Below are positions 34,843-44,463 of a stretch of DNA of 64,000 bases, in pieces. The stretch spans positions 1,290,217 through 1,354,216 of the forward strand of contig NZ_JACVXC010000001.1 in assembly GCF_014596935.1 (NCBI RefSeq), in the 5' to 3' direction. The position numbers were made by a program, and so were the translations under genes. The notes beneath the pieces were generated by a model that saw only the letters and a program-made list of their open reading frames with translations, searched no databases and was not told where the DNA came from. Source of the DNA: Aestuariibaculum suncheonense. Lineage in GTDB: Bacteria > Bacteroidota > Bacteroidia > Flavobacteriales > Flavobacteriaceae. Within the stretch, counting starts at the first letter, position 1; each line of letters starts with the position of its first letter.

Positions 34843-36006
34843 ATGCCCAAAATTTTAATTATAGAAGATGAAGCAGCTATTCGTCGTGTACTTGTTAAAA
34901 TTCTCTCAGAAGAAAACGATACTTATGTTGTGGAAGAAGCCGAAGATGGTTTAGTTGGTATCGAAAAAATTAAAAATGACGATTACGACTTGATTCTATG
35001 CGATATTAAAATGCCAAAAATGGATGGTGTTGAAGTGTTGGAGGCTACTAAAAAAATAAAGCCTGAAATCCCCATTGTCATGATTTCCGGGCACGGCGAT
35101 TTAGATACCGCCGTTAATACCATGCGTCTTGGTGCTTTCGATTATATATCGAAACCACCCGATTTAAACCGTTTGTTAAATACCGTTCGGAACGCTTTAG
35201 ATCGAAAAGAACTGGTTGTAGAAAACAAACTACTTAAAAAGAAAGTCGGTAAGAATTTCGAAATGGTAGGTGACAGTGCTGCAATTTCACATATTAAAGA
35301 TATGATTGAAAAAGTAGCACCAACCGATGCTCGAGTGTTGGTTACAGGGCCTAATGGAACAGGTAAGGAGTTGGTGGCACATTGGTTACATCAAAAGAGT
35401 GACCGTAGTAAAGGGCCAATGATTGAAGTGAATTGTGCAGCGATACCAAGTGAATTGATAGAAAGTGAATTGTTTGGTCACGTAAAAGGCGCATTTACCA
35501 GTGCTGTGAAAGATCGTGCCGGAAAGTTTGAAGCCGCTAATGGCGGAACCATTTTCTTAGATGAAATCGGGGATATGAGTTTACCGGCACAGGCGAAAGT
35601 ACTACGAGCGCTACAGGAAAGTCGTATTCAGCGTGTTGGTAGTGATAAAGATATTAAAGTGAATGTTCGCGTTGTAGCGGCGACAAACAAAGATTTGAAA
35701 AAGGAAATCGCCGAAGGTAAATTTCGTGAGGATTTATATCACCGATTGGCTGTTATTTTAATTCAGGTACCGCCGTTAAATGACAGACGTGATGATATTC
35801 CGTTATTGGTTGATCATTTTGCTGAAAAAATTGCCAGTGAGCATGGTACAGCTAAAAAAGTGTTTTCAGATAAAGCCTTAAGCTTATTAAAAGCTTACGA
35901 TTGGACGGGGAATATTCGTGAGCTTCGTAATGTTGTAGAACGCCTGATTATTTTGGGTGGTAAACAAGTGAGTGAAGAAGACGTCAAGTTATTTGCAAGT
36001 AAATAA
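34843..36006 (+). CDS. NtrC-like response regulator without DNA-binding domain
   Basis: The 387-residue protein has a receiver domain (1-120) with the phosphoacceptor Asp54 and Lys104, then an AAA+ domain (about 140-370) with Walker A GPNGTGKE (169-176) and Walker B in FLDEIG (238-243). The loop that contacts sigma-54 reads GAFTSA (216-221) instead of GAFTGA. The protein ends soon after the AAA+ lid (NVVERLIILGG), so the Fis-type helix-turn-helix is missing. This form recurs in Bacteroidota as far as I recall. No histidine kinase is adjacent. It follows the MscS gene by 25 bp. Confidence 0.92.
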   Translation: MPKILIIEDEAAIRRVLVKILSEENDTYVVEEAEDGLVGIEKIKNDDYDLILCDIKMPKMDGVEVLEATKKIKPEIPIVMISGHGDLDTAVNTMRLGAFDYISKPPDLNRLLNTVRNALDRKELVVENKLLKKKVGKNFEMVGDSAAISHIKDMIEKVAPTDARVLVTGPNGTGKELVAHWLHQKSDRSKGPMIEVNCAAIPSELIESELFGHVKGAFTSAVKDRAGKFEAANGGTIFLDEIGDMSLPAQAKVLRALQESRIQRVGSDKDIKVNVRVVAATNKDLKKEIAEGKFREDLYHRLAVILIQVPPLNDRRDDIPLLVDHFAEKIASEHGTAKKVFSDKALSLLKAYDWTGNIRELRNVVERLIILGGKQVSEEDVKLFASK

Positions 36007-36027
36007 CCTGACGTTTCAAAATATATT

Positions 36028-36786
36028 TTACAGTTTACACGAATCTAATTCAGCCAAATATGCTTTAGCCAACGTTTTTAATTGATTGGTGTAATATTCT
36101 TTCAATGCTTCAGTAGACATGTCGGATGTGTTTGCTGAATCACTTGATTTAATGATGGTTTGATGACCGCAATTGCAACTTTTTAAAGTTTCGTTGTAGG
36201 TTTTTATATTTAAATCTATCACTTTTTCATAAGATACAACGAGCTGTTGCTTTTTTAGTAGCAGCTCTTTTTCTTTTTGTTCAGCCAGTTGTCTTTTAAT
36301 TTCGGCTTCTTTACGTTTTAAAGCTTCCTGCTGTGCCAGTAAAGCGGCTTGCTCGTTTTTTAAGCTAGCCAAATCGTTACTGTCGGCCGTGTTTTCTTCT
36401 TCAACGACCTGCATACTATATGATGATGTAGCACATTTGTCCATTTCAATCACACTTTGCTGACAGAATTCTTTAGCACGTTTTACAAAATATCTGCCGT
36501 CTTCGTAAGTAGGTTGGTCATCCACTTTTGCCAAGACTTCCAACGCTTTATTGGCTTGCTCTAAAGCTTTACTACAATTGCAGTCTGCTAAAGTTTTTTT
36601 CGCTAGATTAATCGATTCTAACGATCGGTGAGCAGCATATTTTAGGTGACTGACATTGTTAGCCTCGTAAGATGTTTTTACATGAGAATAAGCACTCACC
36701 AAATAAGCATTGGCATTATCGCAATTGTTTTGCGCGTACAGATTTATTGTGCTAATTAAAAAGAGTAAGTAGTAAAAATTTTTCAT
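36028..36786 (-). CDS. Secreted coiled-coil protein of unknown function
   Basis: From ATG 36786 the product has 252 residues with a signal peptide (MKNFYYLLFLISTINLYAQ). A frame to 36876 exists but would bury that signal. The mature part contains several Cys pairs (CDNANAY, ADCNCSKAL, SCNCGHQ), helical repeats in the N-terminal half, and a strongly charged coiled coil (about residues 140-190, rich in Glu, Lys and Gln). The function is unknown and no family was recognised. It converges with the response regulator gene. Confidence 0.75.
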   Translation of the reverse strand: MKNFYYLLFLISTINLYAQNNCDNANAYLVSAYSHVKTSYEANNVSHLKYAAHRSLESINLAKKTLADCNCSKALEQANKALEVLAKVDDQPTYEDGRYFVKRAKEFCQQSVIEMDKCATSSYSMQVVEEENTADSNDLASLKNEQAALLAQQEALKRKEAEIKRQLAEQKEKELLLKKQQLVVSYEKVIDLNIKTYNETLKSCNCGHQTIIKSSDSANTSDMSTEALKEYYTNQLKTLAKAYLAELDSCKL

Positions 36787-36934
36787 TTGATTTGGGGTTA
36801 TAACATAAATAGGTATAACGAAAATACCAAAAAACATTATACTTTTAGGGGTTTTCATCGAATTTGTGGAAATCACTATATTTAGAAGATATTATAAAGC
36901 TTTCTGAATTTAACGCCTAAATACAATTATATTC

Positions 36935-37786
36935 ATGGAAAAATATAAAGTTACGTCAAACATATCACTTAAAAATTTAGAAACGAAAGTTGTTATTGAT
37001 GATGCTAAAAAAGAATTGAAACAGGTTAGAAAAAAACTTGGGAAGATTCAGGATACCATGTACGCTCATGGTAAATATGCGGTTTTGGTTTGTTTACAGG
37101 GGATGGATACAGCAGGGAAGGACAGTTTAATTCGTGAGGTATTTAAAGATTTTAACACACGAGGTATTATTGTTCACAGTTTTAAAGTACCAACTAATTT
37201 AGAATTGAAGCATGATTACTTATGGCGACATTATATTGCATTACCGGCTCGTGGTAAATTCGGTATTTTTAATCGTACACATTATGAAAATGTATTAGTC
37301 ACACGTGTACATCCGGAATATATTTTGGGGGAACATCTGCCAACGGTGACAGCAGTAGAAGATGTTAATGAAGCGTTTTGGGATAAAAGGTTTCAGCAAA
37401 TTAATGAATTCGAACAGCACATTGCCGAAAACGGCACCATCATCTTTAAATTCTTTTTAAATCTGTCAAAAAATGAGCAAAAAGATCGATTATTAAGACG
37501 TTTAGAAAAGCAGGAAAAAAACTGGAAGTTTTCGCCCGGAGATTTAAAAGAGCGTGAAGAGTGGGATCTCTATCAGGAATGTTATGAAGATGCTATAAAC
37601 CGAACATCTAAGCCCCATGCTCCCTGGTATACGATTCCGGCTGATGATAAGGAATCAGCACGTTATCTGGTCGCTAAAATTATGTATGATACCTTAAAAG
37701 AGTATAAAGATATTCAGGAACCGGAGTTGGATGATGATATTTTGGAAAATCTGCATTTGTACAAGGCGCAGCTGGAAAGTGAATAA
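36935..37786 (+). CDS. Polyphosphate kinase 2 family protein
   Basis: The 283-residue P-loop kinase has Walker A GMDTAGKDS (about 56-64) and the family lid and Walker B context with NRTHYENVLVTRVHPEYIL. PPK2 enzymes phosphorylate nucleotides from polyphosphate, or the reverse, and the substrate (ADP, AMP or GDP) depends on the class. The KLGKIQDTMYAHGKYAVLV and KFFLNLSKNEQKDRLLRRLE segments are conserved. The single PPK2 domain suggests class I or III; sequence reading does not separate these safely. Confidence 0.92.
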   Translation: MEKYKVTSNISLKNLETKVVIDDAKKELKQVRKKLGKIQDTMYAHGKYAVLVCLQGMDTAGKDSLIREVFKDFNTRGIIVHSFKVPTNLELKHDYLWRHYIALPARGKFGIFNRTHYENVLVTRVHPEYILGEHLPTVTAVEDVNEAFWDKRFQQINEFEQHIAENGTIIFKFFLNLSKNEQKDRLLRRLEKQEKNWKFSPGDLKEREEWDLYQECYEDAINRTSKPHAPWYTIPADDKESARYLVAKIMYDTLKEYKDIQEPELDDDILENLHLYKAQLESE

Positions 37787-37857
37787 AGATAATTTTTTAT
37801 GATTTTATTTAGATAAGAAAAGTTAAAGAACTTCTATTTTTAACAAAAAAATAAACC

Positions 37858-38409
37858 ATGCGATATATAATAGTTTTTCTTCTAAGTCTTCAGTGTTTTG
37901 CCCAAACTGTAAATGATTTACCGTATTACGAAATACCTGAAGCTCCTCAAGTGTATACTCCGGCAACGGCTGCAGCAAGAATGATTGATGGTTTAGGCTT
38001 TAGATATTACTGGGCAACCGAAGGGTTAAGAACAGAAGACTTAGCATATAAAATAGGACCGGATTCCAGAACATCGGGTGAAACGGTTGAGCATATTTAT
38101 GGCTTATCGAAGTTTATTAGAAATAGTGTCCTTTCAGAAAATAAGGATGATAATAAAGGCGAGTTGTCTTTTGAGGCGAAGCGCAAACAAACACTTCTGA
38201 ACTTGAAATTAGTTTCTGAGGCTTTAAAGAACAATCAAGGAACTTTTGATTTAGCGAGCACCGAAGTGCCTTTCTGGAATATCATTAACGGACCCATTGA
38301 AGATGCGGTTTGGCATTGCGGCCAAGTAGTGATGTTACGTCGTGCATCTGGGAATCCGTTTACTTCAAACGTTAGTTTGTTTTCAGGAAAGGTGAAAACA
38401 AATAACTAA
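37858..38409 (+). CDS. Exported DinB-like four-helix protein
   Basis: The 183-residue product has a signal peptide (MRYIIVFLLSLQCFAQ). The mature part resembles the DinB/YfiT fold: a helix with AARMIDGLGFRYYWATEGL, GETVEHIYGL (first possible metal His) and VWHCGQVVMLRRASGNPF (second His). Most DinB proteins are cytoplasmic, so the signal peptide is unusual, though similar exported forms exist in Bacteroidota. Function is unknown. It overlaps the convergent gene by 4 bp. Confidence 0.65.
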   Translation: MRYIIVFLLSLQCFAQTVNDLPYYEIPEAPQVYTPATAAARMIDGLGFRYYWATEGLRTEDLAYKIGPDSRTSGETVEHIYGLSKFIRNSVLSENKDDNKGELSFEAKRKQTLLNLKLVSEALKNNQGTFDLASTEVPFWNIINGPIEDAVWHCGQVVMLRRASGNPFTSNVSLFSGKVKTNN

Positions 38410-39353
38410 TCTAATGGTTTTTGGTCAGGGTTTAAAGGTTCTTTTAAAAGGATTTTACAGATTTGGTAGTTTCCTTGTCTGAAACCAGAAATAAGTAAGT
38501 TTATATCGTTTGGTGACCAGCAAGGTTGCATGTCTTCGACATCATTGTAAGTAATCTGTATTTTGTGGGTTCCGTCATCCCTCATGATAAAAATTTCGGA
38601 GTGTTTCATGTCGTCAACTTTCGCAGAATAGACAATGCGGCGACTCCCATTGGTGTTAGACCAGTCGGGATAGGTGCTTTCGTCTTTTAAATAGGTTAAG
38701 CGGTTTTTATCTTTGGTAAACAAATGCTGGCTATAAATAATATTACTTTCGCCTTGGGTGTTTTTATTGGAAAAATAGATGAGCACATCGCCTCGAGATG
38801 TTAAATTAGGATACACATTTTTAAATTTATTACTCACTACTTTTTTTAAGCGTTTGCCCTTGGTAGAGCAGGCGTAAATATCAAAAATATCTGCTCTTTC
38901 GGAATATGAAAACATGAGTTCCATGCCATTAGGGGCAAAATTAGCATAGTATTTATTACCACTCAGATTTATAGGAAACTGGTCTACTTTACCAGAGTCA
39001 AAATCATAACTGTAAATTTCACTGGTTCCTGTTCGGTCTGATTCAAACAGAATCATGTTTTTTGAAGGATGCCATTTTGGTCGTCGGTCGTTGTAATTTG
39101 TTGTCATCACCCTTTTTTGAGCACTTCCGTCTATATTCATAACATATATTTGCCAGATACCATCGCGATTCGATTCGAAAATAATTTTGGTGCCTTCTTT
39201 GTTGTAACTGGCGTATCGACTATCTCCATTGGAAAAGGTGAGCTGTTCTTCTTTGAAACCTTCTTTTGGTTCTTCTTCCTGAGCTATACCACATTTAGAA
39301 AAGCCGAATATTAAGAGGAAAACGAAGAATTTTAAAATGAAAGAAAGGCGCAT
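38406..39353 (-). CDS. TolB-like PD40 beta-propeller protein
   Basis: The 315-residue exported protein has a signal peptide ending near FGFSKCGIAQ. Five or six PD40-type repeats follow, each with the pattern NxxGTKIIFESNRDGxWxIYVM or DGTHKIQITYNDVEDMQPCW, as in the C-terminal propeller of TolB and of peptidase S9 N-termini. It has no peptidase domain. It is likely a periplasmic or surface scaffold, with partner unknown. It starts alone on its strand, about 80 bp from the APC permease gene. Confidence 0.85.
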   Translation of the reverse strand: MRLSFILKFFVFLLIFGFSKCGIAQEEEPKEGFKEEQLTFSNGDSRYASYNKEGTKIIFESNRDGIWQIYVMNIDGSAQKRVMTTNYNDRRPKWHPSKNMILFESDRTGTSEIYSYDFDSGKVDQFPINLSGNKYYANFAPNGMELMFSYSERADIFDIYACSTKGKRLKKVVSNKFKNVYPNLTSRGDVLIYFSNKNTQGESNIIYSQHLFTKDKNRLTYLKDESTYPDWSNTNGSRRIVYSAKVDDMKHSEIFIMRDDGTHKIQITYNDVEDMQPCWSPNDINLLISGFRQGNYQICKILLKEPLNPDQKPLD

Positions 39354-39435
39354 AGTAATGGGTTAGTGTTCAGCTAATTTAAAAAAATATACCGAAGCAG
39401 GAAACCTAGTTACGGCTAACTTTCTCTTTAATCGA

Positions 39436-40740
39436 TTAGTGTCTTTTTTTATTCCTGAAAAACTTGATAATCAAAAACACTAAGCTTAAAATAATAATTA
39501 CGGCTATAGTACCTATAATTTCATTCAATGCCAGATTTGATAGAAAATAGAAAATGATAAGGATAGATAAAGCAGGTACTGTTAAACCACCCGGAATTTT
39601 AAATTCATCCGGTTGTGTTTTGCGCATTTGTCTAAGTTTAATAACCGAAATCGCGACACCTAGATAAAGCAAAAGCATAGAACTGGTAGCAATTATTACG
39701 GCTTGTTTGAAGCTTCCGAAAATGGTTAACGTGAAGCTGATAAGTACATAAACAATAATAGCTATATATGGGGTTGCATAGGTTTTATGAATTTTAGATA
39801 GCATTTTTATTGGGATAACGTTATCTCTTGAAAGGGCATAAACAATCCGCGGACTATTAAGGACGGAGCCGGTCATATTACCGAACATAGAAATTACAGC
39901 ACCTACAGTTAATAATAAAAATCCGAAAGTACCCAAAACGACTTTCGCCGTTTCGGCTAAAGGAGCAGCTTCGTAGTTGGGAAATTCACTTCCCAAAACA
40001 CCCTGACCTACAGTTTGTAATAAAATATAGAAGATGAGTACCGTCGTTATGCTTACCAAAACAGCTTTGGGTATGGTGCGTTTAGGGTTTGTAACTTCAC
40101 CACCAACAATAATGCCGGTTTCGCAACCTTGAAAGGCAAAAAAGAGAATTAAAGAGGCTTGACCTAAAGTATTTAAGTCAGGTAAACTATCAATGGTTAA
40201 ATTACTGAAAGTAATGTTGGGTAGCCCAAAAATAATGAGGATGGATAAAGGTAAAATTTTTAATAAGGTATTCAGTTTAACTAAACCAATGCCCTGTTTG
40301 ATGCCGATGACATTAATAAAGCCGAGACCAAAAAATATAGTAAACAAAAAAATCAATCGAAACCAGGAATGATTTAAATTCGGGTAAGCAGAAGTAATGA
40401 TATCTACTAAAGCATTAGATACAGCTGCATCGGCAAAAAGGTTACTGCTAACGGCAAAACATCCAGCTATAAATCCGGCATAATCGCCAAAGGCTGTTTC
40501 TATATACGTATACGGGCCTCCTGTGGTATTTACTTTACTGCCGGCTTCGGCAAAGCACAACATCACTAAAGCCATTAAAAGTCCACAAAATAAATAAGCA
40601 ATAATACTGGAAGGCCCCATTAAGGCAGCTATGGTTGCAGGTAAAACAAAAATTCCAGAGCCAATTATGATATTTACGATATTAGCCGATAGTCCTATAA
40701 CTCCGACTTCACGCTTTAAATGTTCGTTGTTTTTAATCAT
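39436..40740 (-). CDS. APC-family amino acid permease
   Basis: The 434-residue protein has twelve predicted membrane helices. The first helix carries the APC motif IIIGSGIFVLPATIA (substrate and sodium site), and GGPYTYIETAFGDYAGFIAG and FFAFQGCETGIIVGGE follow the family order. The substrate is an amino acid or amine, not further assignable. It is the last of a run of four minus-strand genes from 44223, 13 bp behind the acyltransferase gene. Confidence 0.9.
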   Translation of the reverse strand: MIKNNEHLKREVGVIGLSANIVNIIIGSGIFVLPATIAALMGPSSIIAYLFCGLLMALVMLCFAEAGSKVNTTGGPYTYIETAFGDYAGFIAGCFAVSSNLFADAAVSNALVDIITSAYPNLNHSWFRLIFLFTIFFGLGFINVIGIKQGIGLVKLNTLLKILPLSILIIFGLPNITFSNLTIDSLPDLNTLGQASLILFFAFQGCETGIIVGGEVTNPKRTIPKAVLVSITTVLIFYILLQTVGQGVLGSEFPNYEAAPLAETAKVVLGTFGFLLLTVGAVISMFGNMTGSVLNSPRIVYALSRDNVIPIKMLSKIHKTYATPYIAIIVYVLISFTLTIFGSFKQAVIIATSSMLLLYLGVAISVIKLRQMRKTQPDEFKIPGGLTVPALSILIIFYFLSNLALNEIIGTIAVIIILSLVFLIIKFFRNKKRH

Positions 40741-40753
40741 ATGGTTTCTGGGT

Positions 40754-41929
40754 CTATAAATAGCTTAACCACCATTTATCTTTGTTTTTAGATTTGTACA
40801 CCATGTATGATTTGCAAGGGAAATAGAGTAGCGTAATAACAAAAATCCATACCAGATAAACTGTAAAAAGGGAATAGCCATAATCTTTTAAGGAAGGATT
40901 GTTAAAACCGGCCTGAGTGATAATCATATTTTTCCAATCACCACCAAATATCAGAATACCAATGATTGCTAACATATGAATAACAAAAATGTGTAGGAAG
41001 TAGTAGAATAGGGGAACGCGACCAAAAACAATCATGAAATCGGTGATTTTATTTTTTACCGATTCAATGGCGTATAAAAACAACAAGGAAGGTCCTAAGG
41101 TGATCAAAATATAGGCTAAGGAAGGCGGATACTTAGTGATCTTAAAAAAGGAAAGTATGGTTTTGGTAGTTGTCTCCTGAACAGTCCAATGGACTAAATC
41201 GCCATAAATATTTATGCCTCTGATAATAAAAAATAAAATAGTTGCAGCTAATCCTATTTTCAATAACCATTGTTTTCTTTTTTCAGTATCGCAGTCAGGA
41301 AGGTAAAGTTGTCCTAAGCAATACCCAAGAATCATAACGCCAAGCCAAGGTAAAATAGGATAGGCAAAAACAACCACTTGTCCTCCAATAGTAGTACCGT
41401 TCTGTTGATGTAAAGCATACCAAAGTATAGATTCAACACTATTGCCTTGCATAACGATGTTATCTAAAGCATTATGTCCGGCAATGATAAGACTTCCAAT
41501 CAGTAATAATAGTTTGGTGTTTAGAAATATTAAGAACGATAATATAACCATTGTTAAACCAATGGCCCAGATAACCTGAAGGATGACAACCGAGTACGTA
41601 ATATCGAATTTCCAAAGCAGGTTGTTCAAAAATATTTCCAAAAAAATAAGCCAGATACCACGAGAAAACAGGAATTTAAATAATTCCTGTTTTTTTTTCT
41701 TACTACCGTATAAAAAGGCAGAAGTTCCTGCTAAAAGGATAAAAACAGGCGCACAATAATGCGTTATGAATCGCGTGAAAAATAATATTGGGGTTGTGGT
41801 TTCTAAATCGGTAGGGTCACTAAAAAAAGCTCCGTAATGAAAGTAGTCTCTGGTATGGTCTAAAGCCATAATAACCATAACTAATCCCCTTAAAATATCT
41901 ATAGTTTCAATTCGATTGGATTTTATCAT
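40754..41929 (-). CDS. DUF1624/HGSNAT-like membrane acyltransferase
   Basis: The 391-residue membrane protein has about ten helices. RIETIDILRGLVMVIMALDHTRDYF near the N-terminus, containing the conserved Arg-Gly and Asp-His, is diagnostic of the family related to heparan-alpha-glucosaminide N-acetyltransferase and YeiB. Members move acetyl groups across the membrane onto sugars or other acceptors. The C-terminal part has FYFLHIFVIHMLAII. Acceptor unknown. It lies between the permease and the SnoaL-like lipoprotein genes in a probable operon. Confidence 0.85.
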   Translation of the reverse strand: MIKSNRIETIDILRGLVMVIMALDHTRDYFHYGAFFSDPTDLETTTPILFFTRFITHYCAPVFILLAGTSAFLYGSKKKKQELFKFLFSRGIWLIFLEIFLNNLLWKFDITYSVVILQVIWAIGLTMVILSFLIFLNTKLLLLIGSLIIAGHNALDNIVMQGNSVESILWYALHQQNGTTIGGQVVVFAYPILPWLGVMILGYCLGQLYLPDCDTEKRKQWLLKIGLAATILFFIIRGINIYGDLVHWTVQETTTKTILSFFKITKYPPSLAYILITLGPSLLFLYAIESVKNKITDFMIVFGRVPLFYYFLHIFVIHMLAIIGILIFGGDWKNMIITQAGFNNPSLKDYGYSLFTVYLVWIFVITLLYFPCKSYMVYKSKNKDKWWLSYL

Positions 41930-42006
41930 ACGCTATATCTAAATAATAAGGTATTAATTTAGTGATAATATCTGTATGTTGTTGTTTATATATGTTTTAT
42001 GGCTAA

Positions 42007-42864
42007 CTATTGCTTGCCTAAACCAAGATATTGTTGAAATGCTGTTGTTTTTCCATTTTTTAATGTCCACAAATGCACTACAGTAGTTTTGTAAGATTCG
42101 CCGGTTTTCTTCAATTTTCCATCGTAATTAAGTGTCGCTAATACTTGGTTGTTCCCTAAAGGGGATAGTTTTATGTTTTCCAGTTTGAAATACTCGTTGT
42201 CTTCGCCAAGTCTTTTGAATACTCCATTTAATACAGCATCAGGGCTGGTATAAGGATTGCCATCTGAGTAAGAACTAGAACTTGATTCGTTCCAAACAAT
42301 ATTTGCGTCCATCATGCCTAAAACAGTTGGGATATCACCTTTCCCAAAAGCTTCATATATACTATTTATAGTAGCTATGTTTTCCTGATTGGGTAAAAGT
42401 CCTAATTGTTGCATAAATATCATATTGTCCATAAAGTCTTCTTCTTTGGCAATTTTCCCGTCTTTCATTTTTACTAGTGTAACACCATTAATATCAACTG
42501 ATTTTCCTGTGGCGGGTATTCCGAAAAAGTCTCCGGTATGGTTTCCTTTAAAATTCCAGTGTTTTACAATATTGTCCTCCTGACCAAAAACCTGAACTAC
42601 AGTGAATTTTATATCTGAAAATCCGGTTAGAAAATTTTGATAGTAGGCTTTGAAATTATCTATACCTACTATGTTTTCGGGACTTGCAATTAAGGTAATG
42701 TCTTCGGTGAAATTAGTGTTATTTATAAGATCTATATTACCGTCATTAATGATTTGATTCCATGTTTCTTCATACATGGTAATATTCTTTTCAAGTTTCG
42801 AATCGTTACAGGAAATTAGGCTAAAACTTATGGTTAACAGAAATAATGTGATTGAAGTTTTCAT
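42007..42864 (-). CDS. Lipoprotein with two SnoaL-like domains
   Basis: The 285-residue product has a lipoprotein signal (TISFSLISC). Residues about 30-150 form a SnoaL-like/ester-cyclase domain (WNFKGNHTGDFFGIPATGKS), and residues about 160-285 form a second, NTF2-like domain (YEAFGKGDIPTVLGMMDANI). Both folds bind small ligands. It lies 24 bp after the MFS gene in a run of four. Its substrate is unknown. Confidence 0.8.
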   Translation of the reverse strand: MKTSITLFLLTISFSLISCNDSKLEKNITMYEETWNQIINDGNIDLINNTNFTEDITLIASPENIVGIDNFKAYYQNFLTGFSDIKFTVVQVFGQEDNIVKHWNFKGNHTGDFFGIPATGKSVDINGVTLVKMKDGKIAKEEDFMDNMIFMQQLGLLPNQENIATINSIYEAFGKGDIPTVLGMMDANIVWNESSSSSYSDGNPYTSPDAVLNGVFKRLGEDNEYFKLENIKLSPLGNNQVLATLNYDGKLKKTGESYKTTVVHLWTLKNGKTTAFQQYLGLGKQ

Positions 42865-42888
42865 AGATTTAATATTTAATTGGTTGTT

Positions 42889-44223
42889 TTATTCAGTTAA
42901 AGTTTTTATTGTATTTAAATGTTTTTTGATATTAATGGTTTTGTAAATAAAAAATGCGATGAAGGGAATAGCAGCTCCACAAAAAAAGACTTGATTCCAT
43001 CCTAATTCGTTTTGAATCAAGCCAAATAGCCACGGACCTATTATAATACCTAAATTATTACAGGTCATATATAAGGTAAACTGTGAAGCTGATATTTTAT
43101 GCCATGAAATTTTCATTGCCATAGCTAAAAGGGACACCGTGAGTAAAGTGTTTAATAAATTAAAAAGAATAATAAAACCATAAACGATAGAAGTGTTTTG
43201 CCAACTGTTAGGAATTAATCCAAATGAGAAAATGATAAGTGCCAGTAATGATATAAGAATAAGTGCCATTTTCTTTGTGCCAATAAGATCAATAATAACA
43301 CCACCGGCAACCATGCTAAAACCGCCACCAACCACGGAAGCTATAGAGTAAACTTGTGAATAATCCGTATTGGTCCAGTTTAATTCCTGAACTGTGAAAA
43401 TGGGGAATAAGACTTCAATAAATCCAGTAGAAGCGCCCGTTATAATCATTCCGAGACTTAGAATGAGACTGGTTGGTAGTATGAGAACTTTTCTTAAGTT
43501 TTTAAATAAGGTCTTCCAGTTTGTAACCTGAGCTTTTTTTGAAGCTTCAGAGGCTTCACCTTTTGTCCAGGGCATTAATTTTTCGCCACGATGTTCCCTG
43601 AAAAAAATAGGAACTAGTATTAATAGGATTATTACAAGGGATAATGAACCAATGGCATTGGTAAACCCTACAATGTTAATTAGTGTGGTTCCTAACAGAA
43701 GTGAAAGTGACTGTCCAATAATTCTTGAGCCCCACATAATACCATTGGCTCTTGCCTGTTGGTGAATGGGTATAATATCGACTGCCATACCATCGATGGC
43801 AATATCCTGTGTAGAACCAAACAAGCTGATTAAAAAACCACAAATCATTAATCCATGAATATTACTTAAAGGTTCGTTTACAAAGCCAAAGGAAAGAAAG
43901 CTGACGATTAACCCAATTTGAGCCAGTATAATCCAAGGGCGTTTTCTACCCATTGCTATGGGGGTATACCGGTCGATAATAGGGGCGATAAAGAATTTAA
44001 AACTCCATGGGATGGAAATGACTGAAACGTATGCAGCAATAGTGCCTGCAGAAATCTCATTCATGGCTAGCCAGGCGGGAATAGCATAAAAGGTGATACC
44101 AATCGGGATACCTTCACAAATATATAATGCTGAAAATACTAAATACCGTAGGGTGGCACTTTCAGATAAATAAGCATTCTGTTTTAAATCAACTAATTCA
44201 TACAATACGGCTTTTTGATTCAT
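42889..44223 (-). CDS. PAT-family MFS transporter (AmpG/acetyl-CoA-transporter-like)
   Basis: The 444-residue protein has twelve predicted helices. The segment SLFGSTQDIAIDGMAVDIIP (central loop, conserved Gln-Asp-Ile-Ala-Asp-Gly) and FIAPIIDRYT identify the PAT subgroup of MFS, which includes muropeptide permease AmpG and the acetyl-CoA transporter. The cargo cannot be assigned. It is the first gene of the minus-strand group ending at 39436 and may supply substrate to the adjacent acyltransferase. Confidence 0.85.
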   Translation of the reverse strand: MNQKAVLYELVDLKQNAYLSESATLRYLVFSALYICEGIPIGITFYAIPAWLAMNEISAGTIAAYVSVISIPWSFKFFIAPIIDRYTPIAMGRKRPWIILAQIGLIVSFLSFGFVNEPLSNIHGLMICGFLISLFGSTQDIAIDGMAVDIIPIHQQARANGIMWGSRIIGQSLSLLLGTTLINIVGFTNAIGSLSLVIILLILVPIFFREHRGEKLMPWTKGEASEASKKAQVTNWKTLFKNLRKVLILPTSLILSLGMIITGASTGFIEVLFPIFTVQELNWTNTDYSQVYSIASVVGGGFSMVAGGVIIDLIGTKKMALILISLLALIIFSFGLIPNSWQNTSIVYGFIILFNLLNTLLTVSLLAMAMKISWHKISASQFTLYMTCNNLGIIIGPWLFGLIQNELGWNQVFFCGAAIPFIAFFIYKTINIKKHLNTIKTLTE

Positions 44224-44396
44224 ACTACTTGATTCTAAGGTTAAAAACGATGTGCTGTTAATTAGTTGGAATTAAACTATTTAAGGTTTAGGAGAGAGAA
44301 TTGTAAAAGTGAATTAAGGGGGCTGTGTGTGATATGAATTAAGCATAGAAATTCTTTAAAATTTTGGTTATTTGAATGGGTAAATTAGAAATGAAG

Positions 44397-44422
44397 AAAA
44401 GCACAAGGAAAATTGTGCTTTT
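44397..44422 (-). terminator. Terminator of the secreted protein gene at 44464
   Basis: AAAAGCACAA and TTGTGCTTTT pair around a 6-nt loop; on the minus strand the T run follows the stem. It lies 41 bp after the stop of the 44464-45195 gene. Confidence 0.8.
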
Positions 44423-44463
44423 CTTATAAATTCATTCTGTTGATTATTTTTTATGAAAGAGAT

